In this document: piece by piece, positions 54,243 through 63,969 of the stretch
How positions within the stretch are numbered: the stretch's first letter is position 1
How the letters are laid out: the number at the start of each line of letters is the position of its first letter
Assembly: GCA_947625785.1 (NCBI GenBank)
Contig: CANQPS010000001.1
Span: 124,001 to 188,000, forward strand
Length of the DNA stretch: 64,000 bases
DNA from: an uncultured Clostridia bacterium
GTDB lineage: Bacteria > Bacillota > Clostridia > Oscillospirales > Acutalibacteraceae
Direction of reading: 5' to 3'
Notes under the pieces: generated by a model
Databases searched by the model: none
Seen by the model: only the letters and a program-made list of their open reading frames with translations
What the model was told of the DNA's origin: nothing
Position numbers and translations under genes: made by a program

Positions 54243-55034
54243 TTGGATTTTCAATTTAAAGAAAAATATAATATAGATGACCTTGTGGAAATTGTGAAAA
54301 TACTTCGTTCACCAGATGGCTGTCCTTGGGACAAAGAACAAAATCATCATTCGATAAGAAGAGATTTTATTGAAGAGGTATATGAAGCTATTGAGGCGAT
54401 TGATACAAATGATACGGAATTACTCAAAGAAGAACTTGGAGATGTGCTTTTACAGGTAGTATTTCATACTCAAATTGAAAATGAACAGAAACATTTTAAT
54501 CTTGATGATGTAGCAGACGGAGTTTGCAAAAAAATGATTATTCGACACCCACATATTTTCGCAGATGTACAAGCTAATACAACAGAAGTTGTTTTGACAA
54601 ATTGGGAAAATATTAAAATGCAAACAAAATCCCAGACTACCTTAACAGAAACTTTACAAAGTGTTTCTAAGGCTTTGCCGTCACTTATAAGAAGTGATAA
54701 AATTCAAAAGAAAGCTGCCAAATCAGGATATAAAAAAGATAATGTTGAAATGATTATTTCTAATCTTGAAAATCAAGTAACTGTTACAAAGAATATTATT
54801 CAAAATAACGACAAAGATAAATACGAGCAGACAATAGGCGATTTATTATTTTCTGTTGTTAATGTTTCTCGATTAATTGATGTAGATGCCGAAAAGGCCT
54901 TGTATAATTCTTGTGAAAAATTTATATTATATTTTTCAAAGTTAGAGAGTATCGTCAAAGAGAGAAATATTGATATAAAGAATATTTCCGTAAACGAGCT
55001 AAACTCTTTATGGGAAGAAATACGAAAAAAATAG
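54243..55034 (+). CDS. mazG: Nucleoside triphosphate pyrophosphohydrolase MazG
   Basis: Hydrolyses (d)NTPs to monophosphate and pyrophosphate, cleaning the pool. 263 residues with two MazG-type helical domains. Seen: LRSPDGCPWDKEQNHHSIRRDFIEEVYEAIEAI, EELGDVLLQVVFHTQI (metal-binding E-x-x-E, E-x-x-D), and a second domain with GDLLFSVVNVSRL. The TTG start lies after AAAAAGGAG. The HU gene follows after 19 bases. Confidence 0.95.
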   Translation: MDFQFKEKYNIDDLVEIVKILRSPDGCPWDKEQNHHSIRRDFIEEVYEAIEAIDTNDTELLKEELGDVLLQVVFHTQIENEQKHFNLDDVADGVCKKMIIRHPHIFADVQANTTEVVLTNWENIKMQTKSQTTLTETLQSVSKALPSLIRSDKIQKKAAKSGYKKDNVEMIISNLENQVTVTKNIIQNNDKDKYEQTIGDLLFSVVNVSRLIDVDAEKALYNSCEKFILYFSKLESIVKERNIDIKNISVNELNSLWEEIRKK

Positions 55035-55053
55035 TTTTGGAGGATTTATTAAG

Positions 55054-55353
55054 ATGAATAAGACAGAATTAATTACAGCAGTGGCAACAAAAACAGGTAA
55101 GTCCAAAAAAGATGTTGAAACAGTTATAACATCTCTTATTGAAACAATAGTTGAAACTGTTTCAAATGAAGAAAAAGTTCATTTAGTAGGTTTTGGAACT
55201 TTTGCGAGTCATTATCGTAAAGAAAGAAAAGGCTGTGACCCAAGAACTCGTGAACGCATTGTTATATCTGCCGCAAAAATTCCAACATTTAAATTCGGAA
55301 AATGTTTTAAAGATGCTGTAAATAAAAATCTTAGTGACAGCGTTGAAGAATAG
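55054..55353 (+). CDS. hup: DNA-binding protein HU
   Basis: A 99-residue nucleoid protein that bends and packages DNA. Seen: MNKTELITAVATKTGKSKKDVE, VHLVGFGTFASHYRKERKGCDPRTRERIVI (the DNA-binding arm), and IPTFKFGKCFKDAVN. The arm keeps the FGTF and Pro of the family, but it has a Cys in GCDPRT and SHYRKER where RERAAR is usual. TGGAGG precedes the ATG. It is followed by a strong terminator. The mazG-hup order is conserved in Clostridia. Confidence 0.95.
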   Translation: MNKTELITAVATKTGKSKKDVETVITSLIETIVETVSNEEKVHLVGFGTFASHYRKERKGCDPRTRERIVISAAKIPTFKFGKCFKDAVNKNLSDSVEE

Positions 55354-55369
55354 TAAAAAATTAGTTTTT

Positions 55370-55406
55370 GCCACATCTGTTAAAATATAAAACAGATGTG
55401 GCTTTT
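55370..55406 (+). terminator. Terminator after hup
   Basis: Perfect 12-bp GC-containing arms (55370-55381 and 55391-55402) followed by TTTT. Confidence 0.88.
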
Positions 55407-55416
55407 CAGTAGGTAT

Positions 55417-56157
55417 ATGAAAAAGAAATTATTATTTATTTTATCATTTATTTTTATAATATTATTTATTGTGATTGCTATTAATCCTTTTAAAAAGAGT
55501 ATAACAGACTATCCGGAAATTAATGTTATTATTGATGAAAACGGAAATATTTGTGACAGCGATTTTGATATGAATAATATTATTAGTGTTCCTTATATAA
55601 ACCAAAATGCTTATCCAACAGGCTGCGAGAGTGTAAGTACTGTAATGGCTCTTAATTATATGGGGATAAATATAACGGTTGATGAATTTATTGATAACTA
55701 TCTTGATAAAGAAGATTTAGAGAAAATAAACGGTGTTTACTATGGACAAAGTCCCGAAAATTATTTTATAGGTAATCCAAGAGAAAAAAGCGGTTTAGGT
55801 TGTTACTCAACTTGTATTTTTAATGCTTGTAATAAATTTGTTGATAATACATATACGGTTAAAAATCTTAAAAATACAGATTTCAATAAACTGACCGAAT
55901 ACATAGATAAAAATATACCTGTTATCGTATGGATAACAATTTCCCTAAAAGAGCCTGTTTTTTCAAGAACTTGGATAATAAAAGACAGTAATATTCCGTT
56001 TGTATTTTTAGGTAATGAACATTGTGCTTTACTTGTAGGTTATGACGATATTTACTACTATTTCAATGACCCCTTAAGCGGAATAGTTGCATACAGAAAA
56101 GATATAGTCGAACAGCGTTATATTCAAATGGGTAAAAACGCTGTTGTTATAGAGTAA
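55417..56157 (+). CDS. Exported C39-like cysteine peptidase
   Basis: A 246-residue protein with a signal anchor (residues 3-22) and a papain-like peptidase_C39_2 domain. Seen: ISVPYINQNAYPTGCESVS (catalytic Cys in TGCES), NEHCALLVGYDD (catalytic His) and NDPLSGIV (catalytic Asp/Asn). Such proteins are common in Clostridia, with unknown substrates; peptidoglycan crosslinks or peptides are possible. ATG 55417 is preferred since an ATG at 55396 lies inside the hup terminator. GTAGGTA is a modest ribosome binding site. Confidence 0.85.
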   Translation: MKKKLLFILSFIFIILFIVIAINPFKKSITDYPEINVIIDENGNICDSDFDMNNIISVPYINQNAYPTGCESVSTVMALNYMGINITVDEFIDNYLDKEDLEKINGVYYGQSPENYFIGNPREKSGLGCYSTCIFNACNKFVDNTYTVKNLKNTDFNKLTEYIDKNIPVIVWITISLKEPVFSRTWIIKDSNIPFVFLGNEHCALLVGYDDIYYYFNDPLSGIVAYRKDIVEQRYIQMGKNAVVIE

Positions 56158-56217
56158 TTTTTGTAATTTTATATATAATGTTTTATATTTTTGTAAAATA
56201 GTCTGTTATATTGACAT

Positions 56218-56246
56218 TTGTTAGATATAGTAAAATGTGGTATAAT
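56218..56246 (+). promoter_or_regulatory. fhs promoter
   Basis: TTGTTA (56218-56223), 17-bp spacer, TATAAT (56241-56246), about 47 bases before the start codon. Confidence 0.65.
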
Positions 56247-56292
56247 AATATTGGCATTATTGAAAAAAATTAAAAATTATAGGAGGATATTG

Positions 56293-57960
56293 ATGTTAAG
56301 AGATATAGAGATAGCACAAAACACAACACTTACTCCAATAACAAAGGTTGCTGAGAATTTAGGTATAAGTCAAGAAGATATAGAACAGTACGGACGCTAT
56401 AAGGCTAAATTGAGTGAACAACTCTATACGAAGTTGGCAGATAGACCAGATGGTAAACTTGTTCTTGTTACAGCCATTAATCCAACACCGGCAGGAGAGG
56501 GTAAAACTACTGTTACAGTCGGATTGGGACAAGCTATGGCTAAAATCAATAAGAATGCTATTATTGCATTAAGAGAGCCATCATTAGGACCTGTATTTGG
56601 TATAAAGGGCGGAGCTGCAGGTGGGGGATACTCACAGGTTTTGCCTATGGAAGAGATTAATTTGCATTTTACAGGAGATATGCACGCCATTACATCAGCT
56701 AATAATCTTATGTGTGCCGTATTAGACAACCATATACAACAGGGTAATGAATTAAATATAGACCCTCGCAGAATATTGGTTAAAAGATGTCTTGATATGA
56801 ATGACAGAGCATTAAGAAACATTGTAGTAGGTCTTGGAGGCAAAATAAACGGAGTTCCAAGAGAGGACGGATTTATTATAACTGTTGCAAGCGAAGTTAT
56901 GGCTATACTTTGTCTTGCGGAAAATCTTAAGGATTTAAAAGAAAGATTAGGCAAGATTTTAGTTGCCTATACTTATGATAATAAGCCTATTTATGCAAAA
57001 GATATCAAGGTAAATGGTGCTATGACAGCTTTATTAAAAGATGCAATAAAGCCAAATCTCGTTCAAACTCTTGAAGGAACGCCTGCTGTTATGCACGGTG
57101 GCCCGTTCGCAAATATCGCACACGGCTGCAATTCTGTAAGAGCAACAAAATTAGCTTTAAAATTAGCAGATTATTGTATTACAGAGGCAGGTTTTGGTTC
57201 TGATTTAGGTGCAGAAAAGTTTTTTGATATTAAATGCAGATATGCTAACTTAAAGCCAAGTGTTGTAGTACTTGTTGCAACTGTACGAGCATTAAAGTAT
57301 AATGGCGGAGTTGCTAAGGCGGATTTATCAAGCGAAAATATTGACGCTTTAAAAAATGGTATTGTAAATCTTGGTACGCATATAGAAAATATGAAAAAAT
57401 ATGGTGTGCCGGTTGTTGTTGCAATAAATAGATTTGGTACGGATACAAATGCAGAACTTGAATTTGTTGAAAATTACTGCAAAGAAAAAGGTGCAGAATA
57501 TGCCCTGACAGAAGTTTTTGCAAAAGGTGGAAATGGCGGCATAACCCTTGCCGAAAAAGTTTGTTTACTTGCTGAAAAAGAAAATAGCTTTAATCAACTT
57601 TACCCACTTAATATATCAATCAAAGAAAAAATTAAAACTATCGCTGTCCAAATTTATGGGGCAAAAGATGTGGTATATACAACGCAAGCGGATAAAGCAT
57701 TAAAGGAAATAGAAACATTGGGCGGAAATGATTTGCCTGTATGTATAGCTAAAACACAATATTCTTTATCGGATAATCCGGCATTGCTTGGAAAACCGCA
57801 AGACTTCACTATTACAGTAAGAGATGTAAAAATATCTAATGGTGCAGGATTTGTTGTAGTATTTACGGGTGACATTATGACGATGCCGGGACTATCGAAA
57901 CAGCCATCAGCTTATAGCATAGATGTTGACGATAGCGGAAATATAGTTGGACTATTTTGA
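56293..57960 (+). CDS. fhs: Formate-tetrahydrofolate ligase
   Basis: ATP-dependent activation of formate to 10-formyl-THF, the entry step of the folate C1 pathway and of the methyl branch in acetogens. 555 residues, normal. Seen: [21 protein letters not shown] (P-loop), [57 protein letters not shown] and [13 protein letters not shown]. The start at 56293 has a perfect AGGAGG site; upstream in-frame TTG codons do not. It precedes tsaE by 10 bases. Confidence 0.98.
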   Translation: MLRDIEIAQNTTLTPITKVAENLGISQEDIEQYGRYKAKLSEQLYTKLADRPDGKLVLVTAINPTPAGEGKTTVTVGLGQAMAKINKNAIIALREPSLGPVFGIKGGAAGGGYSQVLPMEEINLHFTGDMHAITSANNLMCAVLDNHIQQGNELNIDPRRILVKRCLDMNDRALRNIVVGLGGKINGVPREDGFIITVASEVMAILCLAENLKDLKERLGKILVAYTYDNKPIYAKDIKVNGAMTALLKDAIKPNLVQTLEGTPAVMHGGPFANIAHGCNSVRATKLALKLADYCITEAGFGSDLGAEKFFDIKCRYANLKPSVVVLVATVRALKYNGGVAKADLSSENIDALKNGIVNLGTHIENMKKYGVPVVVAINRFGTDTNAELEFVENYCKEKGAEYALTEVFAKGGNGGITLAEKVCLLAEKENSFNQLYPLNISIKEKIKTIAVQIYGAKDVVYTTQADKALKEIETLGGNDLPVCIAKTQYSLSDNPALLGKPQDFTITVRDVKISNGAGFVVVFTGDIMTMPGLSKQPSAYSIDVDDSGNIVGLF

Positions 57961-57970
57961 GGAAGTCTGT

Positions 57971-58402
57971 ATGAATAATATATTTAAAAGTTGTTGTGCT
58001 GAAAGCACTGAGGAAATAGGGAAAACCGTTGGCAGACTTCTGAAAGGAAAAGAGATTATTGCATTATATGGCGGACTTGGTATGGGAAAAACTACTTTTG
58101 TTCGTGGACTTTGTGCAGGTATGGGAATATCTGCTGATGTATCAAGCCCTACTTTTGCGATAGTACACGAATATCGTAGTAATGATAAAATTCTTTATCA
58201 TTTTGATATGTATAGGGTAACAAGTTGGGAAGATTTATATTCTACGGGATTTTTCGATTATATGGATAATGGCGTTATAGTAACCGAATGGAGTGAAAAT
58301 ATCGGGAATGTCATTCCTGATAATGCTATAAGGATAAAATTTTCTCTTGGAGATACGGAAACGGAAAGAATTATTAAGATAGAGGGTGTACAGGATATAT
58401 GA
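57971..58402 (+). CDS. tsaE: tRNA threonylcarbamoyladenosine ATPase TsaE
   Basis: ATPase that supports the TsaBD complex in making t6A at position 37 of tRNAs. 143 residues. Seen: ALYGGLGMGKTTFVRGL (P-loop), SSPTFAIVHEY, and HFDMYRV with VTEWSENI. ATG at 57971 is chosen for GAGGAAG upstream. Its stop codon TGA overlaps the tsaB start (ATGA), so the pair is translationally coupled. Confidence 0.95.
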   Translation: MNNIFKSCCAESTEEIGKTVGRLLKGKEIIALYGGLGMGKTTFVRGLCAGMGISADVSSPTFAIVHEYRSNDKILYHFDMYRVTSWEDLYSTGFFDYMDNGVIVTEWSENIGNVIPDNAIRIKFSLGDTETERIIKIEGVQDI

Positions 58403-59112
58403 ATATTTTAGCATTAGATACTTCTGCTGTATCCGCATCAGTTTCTATACTTAAAGATGACTTCCTTTTAGGCGAATTTTATATAAATACAAAATTAACC
58501 CATAGTCAGACTATTATGGTTATGCTCGAAAATCTTTTAAAAGTACAAATGATGACTATTAAAGATATAGATTTATTTGCCGTAAATGTGGGACCGGGTT
58601 CATTTACGGGAATAAGGATAGGTGTATCTGCCGTTAAAGGTATGGCAATGGTTAATGATACGCCTTGTGTTGCAGTATCAACGCTTTATTCAATGGCTCA
58701 AAATCTTGTTATGTTTAATGGTATTATATGTAGTGTTATGGACGCAAGATGCAATCAGGTTTATAATGCGTTATTTAAATGTACAAACGGTAAAATTTCA
58801 AGAATTAACAATGACAGAGCAATTTTAATAGAAGATTTAAAGGCAGAACTGTCAAATTATAATGAACAAATTTATTTGGTTGGCGATGGTGCGGATATTT
58901 GTTATAAGGTTATGAATGACTTATCTAATATTCATATTTCGTCACAAAATTTAAAATACCAACATAGTTATGGTGTTGGTGTTTGTGCGTTAGAAATGTA
59001 TAACAAAGGTGAATATACTTCCTCTGAGATGCTTGTGCCGTCATATTTAAAGTTGCCGCAGGCTGAAAGAGAATTAAAAAATAAATTATCAAAAGGAAGT
59101 GCTGATAAATGA
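58399..59112 (+). CDS. tsaB: tRNA threonylcarbamoyladenosine protein TsaB
   Basis: Partner of TsaD and TsaE in t6A synthesis. 237 residues. Seen: MNILALDTSAVSASVSIL, HSQTIMVMLENLL, NVGPGSFTGIRIGVSAVKGMA and CSVMDARCNQVYNALF, all characteristic. It overlaps tsaE by four bases and rpiB by four bases. rimI, common as the next gene, is absent and replaced by rpiB. Confidence 0.95.
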   Translation: MNILALDTSAVSASVSILKDDFLLGEFYINTKLTHSQTIMVMLENLLKVQMMTIKDIDLFAVNVGPGSFTGIRIGVSAVKGMAMVNDTPCVAVSTLYSMAQNLVMFNGIICSVMDARCNQVYNALFKCTNGKISRINNDRAILIEDLKAELSNYNEQIYLVGDGADICYKVMNDLSNIHISSQNLKYQHSYGVGVCALEMYNKGEYTSSEMLVPSYLKLPQAERELKNKLSKGSADK

Positions 59113-59555
59113 TAGCATTAGGCTGTGACCACGGTGGTTTCGTATTAAAAGAGGCAATAAAGAAATATCTTGAAGAAAAAAACATAGAGTACAAAGATTT
59201 TGGTACTTACAGTGAAGAATCCGTAAATTATGCACCGTATGCGTATAGAGTTGCTAAGGCTGTGGCAGATGGTAAGGCAGAAAAAGGAATACTTTGTTGT
59301 GGAACAGGTATAGGAATATCTATTGCTGCCAATAAAGTTAAGGGGATACGAGCAGCTGTATGTACAAATGAATTTTGTGCTGAAATGACAAGGAAACATA
59401 ATGATTCAAATATTTTATGTATGGGAGGTCGTGTCATTGACGCAGAAAAAGCTGTAAGGCTTGTTGATATTTATTTAAATACAGAGTTTGAGGGCGGCAG
59501 ACATATTCCGAGAATCAATGAAATAGCTGCAATAGAAAACGGCGAAGAATTATAA
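59109..59555 (+). CDS. rpiB: Ribose 5-phosphate isomerase B
   Basis: Interconverts ribose 5-phosphate and ribulose 5-phosphate. 148 residues. Seen: MIALGCDHGGFVLKEAIKKYL, GILCCGTGIGISIAANKV (active-site Cys), CTNEFCAEMTRKHNDSNILCMGGRVI. ATG overlaps the tsaB stop (ATGA), so it is coupled. Allose-6-phosphate isomerase activity is possible for the family. Confidence 0.95.
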   Translation: MIALGCDHGGFVLKEAIKKYLEEKNIEYKDFGTYSEESVNYAPYAYRVAKAVADGKAEKGILCCGTGIGISIAANKVKGIRAAVCTNEFCAEMTRKHNDSNILCMGGRVIDAEKAVRLVDIYLNTEFEGGRHIPRINEIAAIENGEEL

Positions 59556-59585
59556 TAAATATAATATAACAGTAGGTGGTTTATT

Positions 59586-61364
59586 ATGGATTTTAATGCT
59601 ATATATCATAGGTGCACAGATAACTATTGTTATCCGTTTAATGAAAATGAGTTAATAATTAATATTAAAACGGGTAATGATGTTGATGAAGTTTATATAC
59701 ACTATGGTGATCCGTTTGATAAGGGTATATTGGGCGGTGCTGAAAAATGGAACGGAAAAAAAGAAAATATTCCGTTTAAGAAAAATCTTAGTAACACACA
59801 GGTTTGGTGGACAACTACTGTTATACCGCCTTATAAGCGTTTAAGGTACTTTTTTGAATTAAAATCAAAAGGTGAAACTTGGTTTTATTATGAGGACGGA
59901 GTTATTTCTCAGGAGCAGGCGAAAGTTGAAGGAAAGTTTTTTCAATATTTTATATATCCTTGGATGAATCCATCAGATTTAAATGTTACGCCAAATTGGG
60001 TAAATAATACTGTATGGTATCAAATATTTGTTGACAGATTTAATAATGGTGATAGTTCCATAAATCCGCCATATACAAAGGCTTGGAAAAATGAAAAAAC
60101 ACAAATTTTGGATTTTTATGGCGGAGATATTCAAGGAATTATCAATAGACTTGATTATTTGCAAAAACTTGGTATTAATGGCATATATTTAACACCAATA
60201 TTTAAGTCTGACAGTAATCATAAGTATAACATATATGATTATATGGAGATTGATGAACATTTTGGAAATAAAGAAACATTTAAAAAGTTTGTTAATGAGG
60301 CTCATAAAAGAAATATTAAAATTATGCTTGATGGTGTATTTAATCATTGTGGAAAACATTTTCCTATGTGGGAAGATGTTCTCCAAAAAGGCAGAAATTC
60401 AAAATATTTTGATTGGTTTATGATAAACAAATATCCGTTTGATAAAAATAGAAAAGATACAAGAGATAAGTCGTTTTATTCATTTGCGTTTGCATCTTCT
60501 ATGCCTAAAATGAATACCAATAATCAAGAGGTAATAGATTATTTTATTGGTGTATGTGAATATTGGATTAAAGAGTTTGATATTGATGCGTTCAGATTAG
60601 ATGTTGCAAATGAAGTATCGCATAATTTTTGCAAGCAGTTAAGGAAAAAATTAAAATTTATAAAACCGGATTTTTATATACTTGGCGAATTATGGCACGA
60701 TGCTATTGCTTGGCTCAGGGGTGATGAATTTGACGGTGTTATGAATTATCCTCTAATGGGCAGTATATGTGATTTTTGGGTTGATAAAAATTTAACTAAA
60801 TATAATTTTGAGTATAATATAAATAGAAGTTATACAATGTATATGCAACAGAATAATAATGTTATATTTAACTTGTTAGATTCGCACGATACGGCAAGAC
60901 TTTATACACGGTGCAAAGGAAACCTTGATGAATTTTTTCAACATCTCGCAGTACTATTTACAATGCCGGGGAGTTCTTGTATTTATTATGGTACGGAAAT
61001 AGCGATGGAGGGCAGTTTTGACCCTGACTGCAGAAGGTGTATGCCTTGGAATGATATAGATAAAGGCGTATATGATGATAGAATTAACGAAGTAAGAAAA
61101 TTAATAAATTTAAGAAAAACAAATGATATGTTTAGAAGTCTTTATTTTCATTTTCCTAATCATATAAACAATAAAAGAGTACTTGAATATATGAAAATTA
61201 ATAATAACGGTGACAAAATACTTGTTGTTATAAATAACAGTTCTGATAATATTTATATTGATAGGGGATATGGTGTACTATATAGCAGACATTATGATGA
61301 TAGTAAAGAAATACTATTTGCAGGTGGAATACTCATCAAAAAAATAGACAAGAACTATAATTAA
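59586..61364 (+). CDS. GH13 alpha-glucosidase/neopullulanase-type enzyme
   Basis: An intracellular GH13 family enzyme (subfamily 20-like: cyclomaltodextrinase, neopullulanase or maltogenic amylase). 592 residues, no signal peptide. Seen: an N-terminal beta domain (1-120), VWYQIFVDRFNNGD, LTPIFKSDSNHKYN, GVFNHCG, FRLDVANEVSHNF (nucleophile Asp), ILGELWHDAIAW (acid Glu) and LLDSHDTARLY (third Asp). It is likely to cut maltodextrins. GTAGGTGG precedes the ATG. It may be the last gene of the fhs-tsa unit, which is 30 bases upstream, or separate. Confidence 0.92.
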   Translation: MDFNAIYHRCTDNYCYPFNENELIINIKTGNDVDEVYIHYGDPFDKGILGGAEKWNGKKENIPFKKNLSNTQVWWTTTVIPPYKRLRYFFELKSKGETWFYYEDGVISQEQAKVEGKFFQYFIYPWMNPSDLNVTPNWVNNTVWYQIFVDRFNNGDSSINPPYTKAWKNEKTQILDFYGGDIQGIINRLDYLQKLGINGIYLTPIFKSDSNHKYNIYDYMEIDEHFGNKETFKKFVNEAHKRNIKIMLDGVFNHCGKHFPMWEDVLQKGRNSKYFDWFMINKYPFDKNRKDTRDKSFYSFAFASSMPKMNTNNQEVIDYFIGVCEYWIKEFDIDAFRLDVANEVSHNFCKQLRKKLKFIKPDFYILGELWHDAIAWLRGDEFDGVMNYPLMGSICDFWVDKNLTKYNFEYNINRSYTMYMQQNNNVIFNLLDSHDTARLYTRCKGNLDEFFQHLAVLFTMPGSSCIYYGTEIAMEGSFDPDCRRCMPWNDIDKGVYDDRINEVRKLINLRKTNDMFRSLYFHFPNHINNKRVLEYMKINNNGDKILVVINNSSDNIYIDRGYGVLYSRHYDDSKEILFAGGILIKKIDKNYN

Positions 61365-61368
61365 TGAT

Positions 61369-61415
61369 AAAAAATAATGCAGAGTTAGATATTATCTAAT
61401 TCTGCATTATTTTTT
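61369..61415. terminator. Bidirectional terminator between GH13 gene and dusB
   Basis: Long arms (61369-61390 and 61394-61415, one mismatch) with A/T runs on both outer sides, suited to both convergent genes. Confidence 0.85.
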
Positions 61416-61418
61416 ATA

Positions 61419-62384
61419 TTATTCTGATATATCTATTTTTTTACAAAGTTCAATTAATTGTTCAAATGTTTCAAGTCTGCTGCTTTCATTTCTGAGAGAG
61501 GCAGCACCTCTGAAACCCTTTAAATACCAAGCAATATGTTTTCTTGCTTCCCTCATACCAATATTCTCGCCCTTATAATCGCAAATTTTTTTAGCGTGGT
61601 TTAGCATAACTTTAATTTTTTCGGATTTTGTCGGAACAAATGAATCTCTGCCATACTCTAACCAAGAATTTATTTGATAAAAAATCCAAGGATTTCCCAA
61701 TGCTCCTCTGCCAATCATTATCATATCACAATTTGTATATTCAATTATATCAGATGCTATTTGGGGAGTAGTTATATCACCGTTTGCTATAACGGGGATT
61801 TTAACGCTGTTTTTGACCGCCTTAATAATATCCCAATCCACTGTATTAGGGGTATATTGTTGTTGTCTTGTTCTTCCGTGGATAGTTATTGCGTCTGCAC
61901 CTGCTGATTCACAAATTTTAGCAACTTCTACTGCTGTAACAGTATTATTGTCCCAACCTTTTCTAATTTTAACTGTAACAGGAATATTAACCGTTTTTTT
62001 AACAGCCTCAACTATTTTACCACATAAATCAGGATTTTTCATAAGAGCCGAACCACAGCCGCTGCTTGTTATTTTAGGGGCAGGGCAGCCCATATTTATA
62101 TCAATTATATCAGGTGAATATTCCATAGCTATTACACTTGCTTTTGCCATAGTATCAGGGTCTGAGCCGAAAAGCTGTACGCCGGCAGGGCGTTCCTTAT
62201 CAGATAAATTCATCAATTCTTTGGACTTATAGCTATCATAGGAAACACCTTTTGAGCTGACCATTTCGCTTACCACATAAGATGCCCCATAATTTACGCA
62301 TAATTCCCTAAATGCCATATCTGCTACTCCTGCCATAGGAGCAAGTGCAGTTTTTCCTTTGATTTCGACATTACCTATAAACAT
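61419..62384 (-). CDS. dusB: tRNA-dihydrouridine synthase DusB
   Basis: FMN enzyme that reduces uridines in the tRNA D loop. 321 residues. Seen: ALAPMAGVADMAFRELC, QLFGSDPDTMAKAS, DINMGCPAPKITSSGCGSALMKNP (catalytic Cys), VTVKIRKGWD, ITIHGRTRQQQYTP and MIGRGALGNPWIF. The ATG follows GGTGAAA. It is read leftward, co-directional with the ABC genes 30 bases upstream. Confidence 0.96.
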   Translation of the reverse strand: MFIGNVEIKGKTALAPMAGVADMAFRELCVNYGASYVVSEMVSSKGVSYDSYKSKELMNLSDKERPAGVQLFGSDPDTMAKASVIAMEYSPDIIDINMGCPAPKITSSGCGSALMKNPDLCGKIVEAVKKTVNIPVTVKIRKGWDNNTVTAVEVAKICESAGADAITIHGRTRQQQYTPNTVDWDIIKAVKNSVKIPVIANGDITTPQIASDIIEYTNCDMIMIGRGALGNPWIFYQINSWLEYGRDSFVPTKSEKIKVMLNHAKKICDYKGENIGMREARKHIAWYLKGFRGAASLRNESSRLETFEQLIELCKKIDISE

Positions 62385-62414
62385 TAATTAAAATTTCACC
62401 CTTACTTTTACTAA

Positions 62415-63140
62415 TTATTTAGCACTATAAACCTTTAGTGCTTCATCAACATCACCGTCAAAAATAATTTCGCCCTTTTTAAGATATATAGCTCTTTTGC
62501 AAATTTCTTTGACGCCGTTTTTAGAATGGCTGACGAATATTACAGTTACATTTTGTGATATGAGTTCTTTAATCTTATTTTTACATTTATTTTGAAATGT
62601 TGCATCACCAACGGCAAGAGCCTCATCTATAACTAATATTTGTGGTTTAGTATTAATGTTTATAGCAAAGCCAAGTCTTAGACGCATACCGCTTGAATAT
62701 GTTCTAACGGGTTGGTCTATATAATCTCCCAATTCTGCAAAATCAATTATACTGCTTTCTATTTCTTTAATTTGACTGTCGTTTAACCCCAACAAATAAC
62801 CTTTAAGATATATATTTTCTCTTCCGGTCATTTCCTCAGAAAAACCTGCTGTTAATTCAAGAAGTGCTGCAACTCTGCCTTTGACAATGACATTTCCCGA
62901 TGTTGGAAATGCTACACCTGTTATCATTTTCAAAAGAGTTGATTTACCGGCACCATTATTTCCGATAATTCCGACAGATTCACCCTCGTAAATTTTTATA
63001 CTTACATTATTAAGTGCCTGATGTTTTTTAATTTTTTTTGATTTATGAAATAATGCTATAAATTGTTCTCTGCTGTCTTTATACAAATTATATGTTTTAT
63101 AGACATTTTCAAAAACTATAATTGGTTCGCTAACGCTCAT
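62415..63140 (-). CDS. Polysaccharide ABC exporter ATP-binding protein (TagH/Wzt type)
   Basis: Energises export of a teichoic acid or polysaccharide. 241 residues. Seen: IIVFENVYKTYNLY, Walker A GIIGNNGAGKSTLLKMITG, YSSGMRLRLGFAI signature, Walker B ILVIDEALAVGDATF and FVSHSKNGVKE. A C-terminal substrate-binding domain of the long Wzt type is missing, so this is the short form. ATG follows AAGGTGG. The permease gene lies directly upstream on the same strand. Confidence 0.93.
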   Translation of the reverse strand: MSVSEPIIVFENVYKTYNLYKDSREQFIALFHKSKKIKKHQALNNVSIKIYEGESVGIIGNNGAGKSTLLKMITGVAFPTSGNVIVKGRVAALLELTAGFSEEMTGRENIYLKGYLLGLNDSQIKEIESSIIDFAELGDYIDQPVRTYSSGMRLRLGFAININTKPQILVIDEALAVGDATFQNKCKNKIKELISQNVTVIFVSHSKNGVKEICKRAIYLKKGEIIFDGDVDEALKVYSAK

Positions 63141-63171
63141 TATATAAAACCACCTTCTATTTTATAATTTG

Positions 63172-63969
63172 TTATAATACATCAGGTAATGTTTTTCTCA
63201 ATCTCTTATAATTATACATTCCTAAAATTGCTAACAAAACAAATTCTACCAATATAATACACAGTCTTGTCGGATTTTCAAAAAACCATCTGTTATCTAT
63301 AAAAGTATCTCTATAACCCTTTACGAAGAAATCGAACGGATTTAAATATACAATTACTTGAACCCATTTTATGTTTATAGCAGAAGTATCATAAACGATA
63401 CCGGTAAGCCAGAATATTCCTGTCATAATTGAGTTAAGCAGATTTTGAAAATCTCTGCTGAAGGCACTCATAGTTGCCGTTGACCAAGTCAGTACAAGAA
63501 AAAATAAAAACATAAAAGGACAATATAAAAAGAATTGCAGATTATAGATATTAGGGTAATATCCGAATAATAAAAGAATTATATACATTATAGCCGTAAG
63601 CATAAAATGCACATATAGTTTTGCGAGGTTACTAAATGTTATAATAGTTGACACAGGAAATGCCATTTTTTTAACATATTGACTGTTTTGCCTTATAGAG
63701 GCTGCACCTAAAATCGTAGCATCATTCATAAAAAACCAAGCTATAAATGCCGGCAATATAAATACAAAAAATGAATGACCATTAATTTCTCTGCCTTGCC
63801 TTATACCTATATCGAATGCAAACCAATATACAAACAATGTAAAACTTGGTTTTATAAGTGCCCAGCCTGTTCCGATAAATGAACCTCTATATGTTTTTCT
63901 TAAATCAGTTTTAGCAAGAATAAGTATTTTTTTAAATTGATTCTTATGCTCCTTAAATATACTTGTCAA
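63172..63969 (-). CDS. Polysaccharide ABC exporter permease (TagG/Wzm type)
   Basis: Membrane partner of the ATPase next to it. 265 residues with six membrane segments. Seen: LAKTDLRKTYRGSFIGTGWALIKP at the N-terminus (cytoplasmic coupling region), GIRQGREI, and the ABC2-type LNPFDFFVKGYRDTF near the C-terminus. TTG start after AAAGGA. The substrate is probably a cell-wall polymer. Upstream genes of the locus lie beyond the window edge. Confidence 0.9.
   Translation of the reverse strand: MTSIFKEHKNQFKKILILAKTDLRKTYRGSFIGTGWALIKPSFTLFVYWFAFDIGIRQGREINGHSFFVFILPAFIAWFFMNDATILGAASIRQNSQYVKKMAFPVSTIITFSNLAKLYVHFMLTAIMYIILLLFGYYPNIYNLQFFLYCPFMFLFFLVLTWSTATMSAFSRDFQNLLNSIMTGIFWLTGIVYDTSAINIKWVQVIVYLNPFDFFVKGYRDTFIDNRWFFENPTRLCIILVEFVLLAILGMYNYKRLRKTLPDVL

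Noticed and set aside
56424..56954. 176-codon minus-strand frame in fhs
   Set aside because: Shadow of a highly conserved coding sequence.
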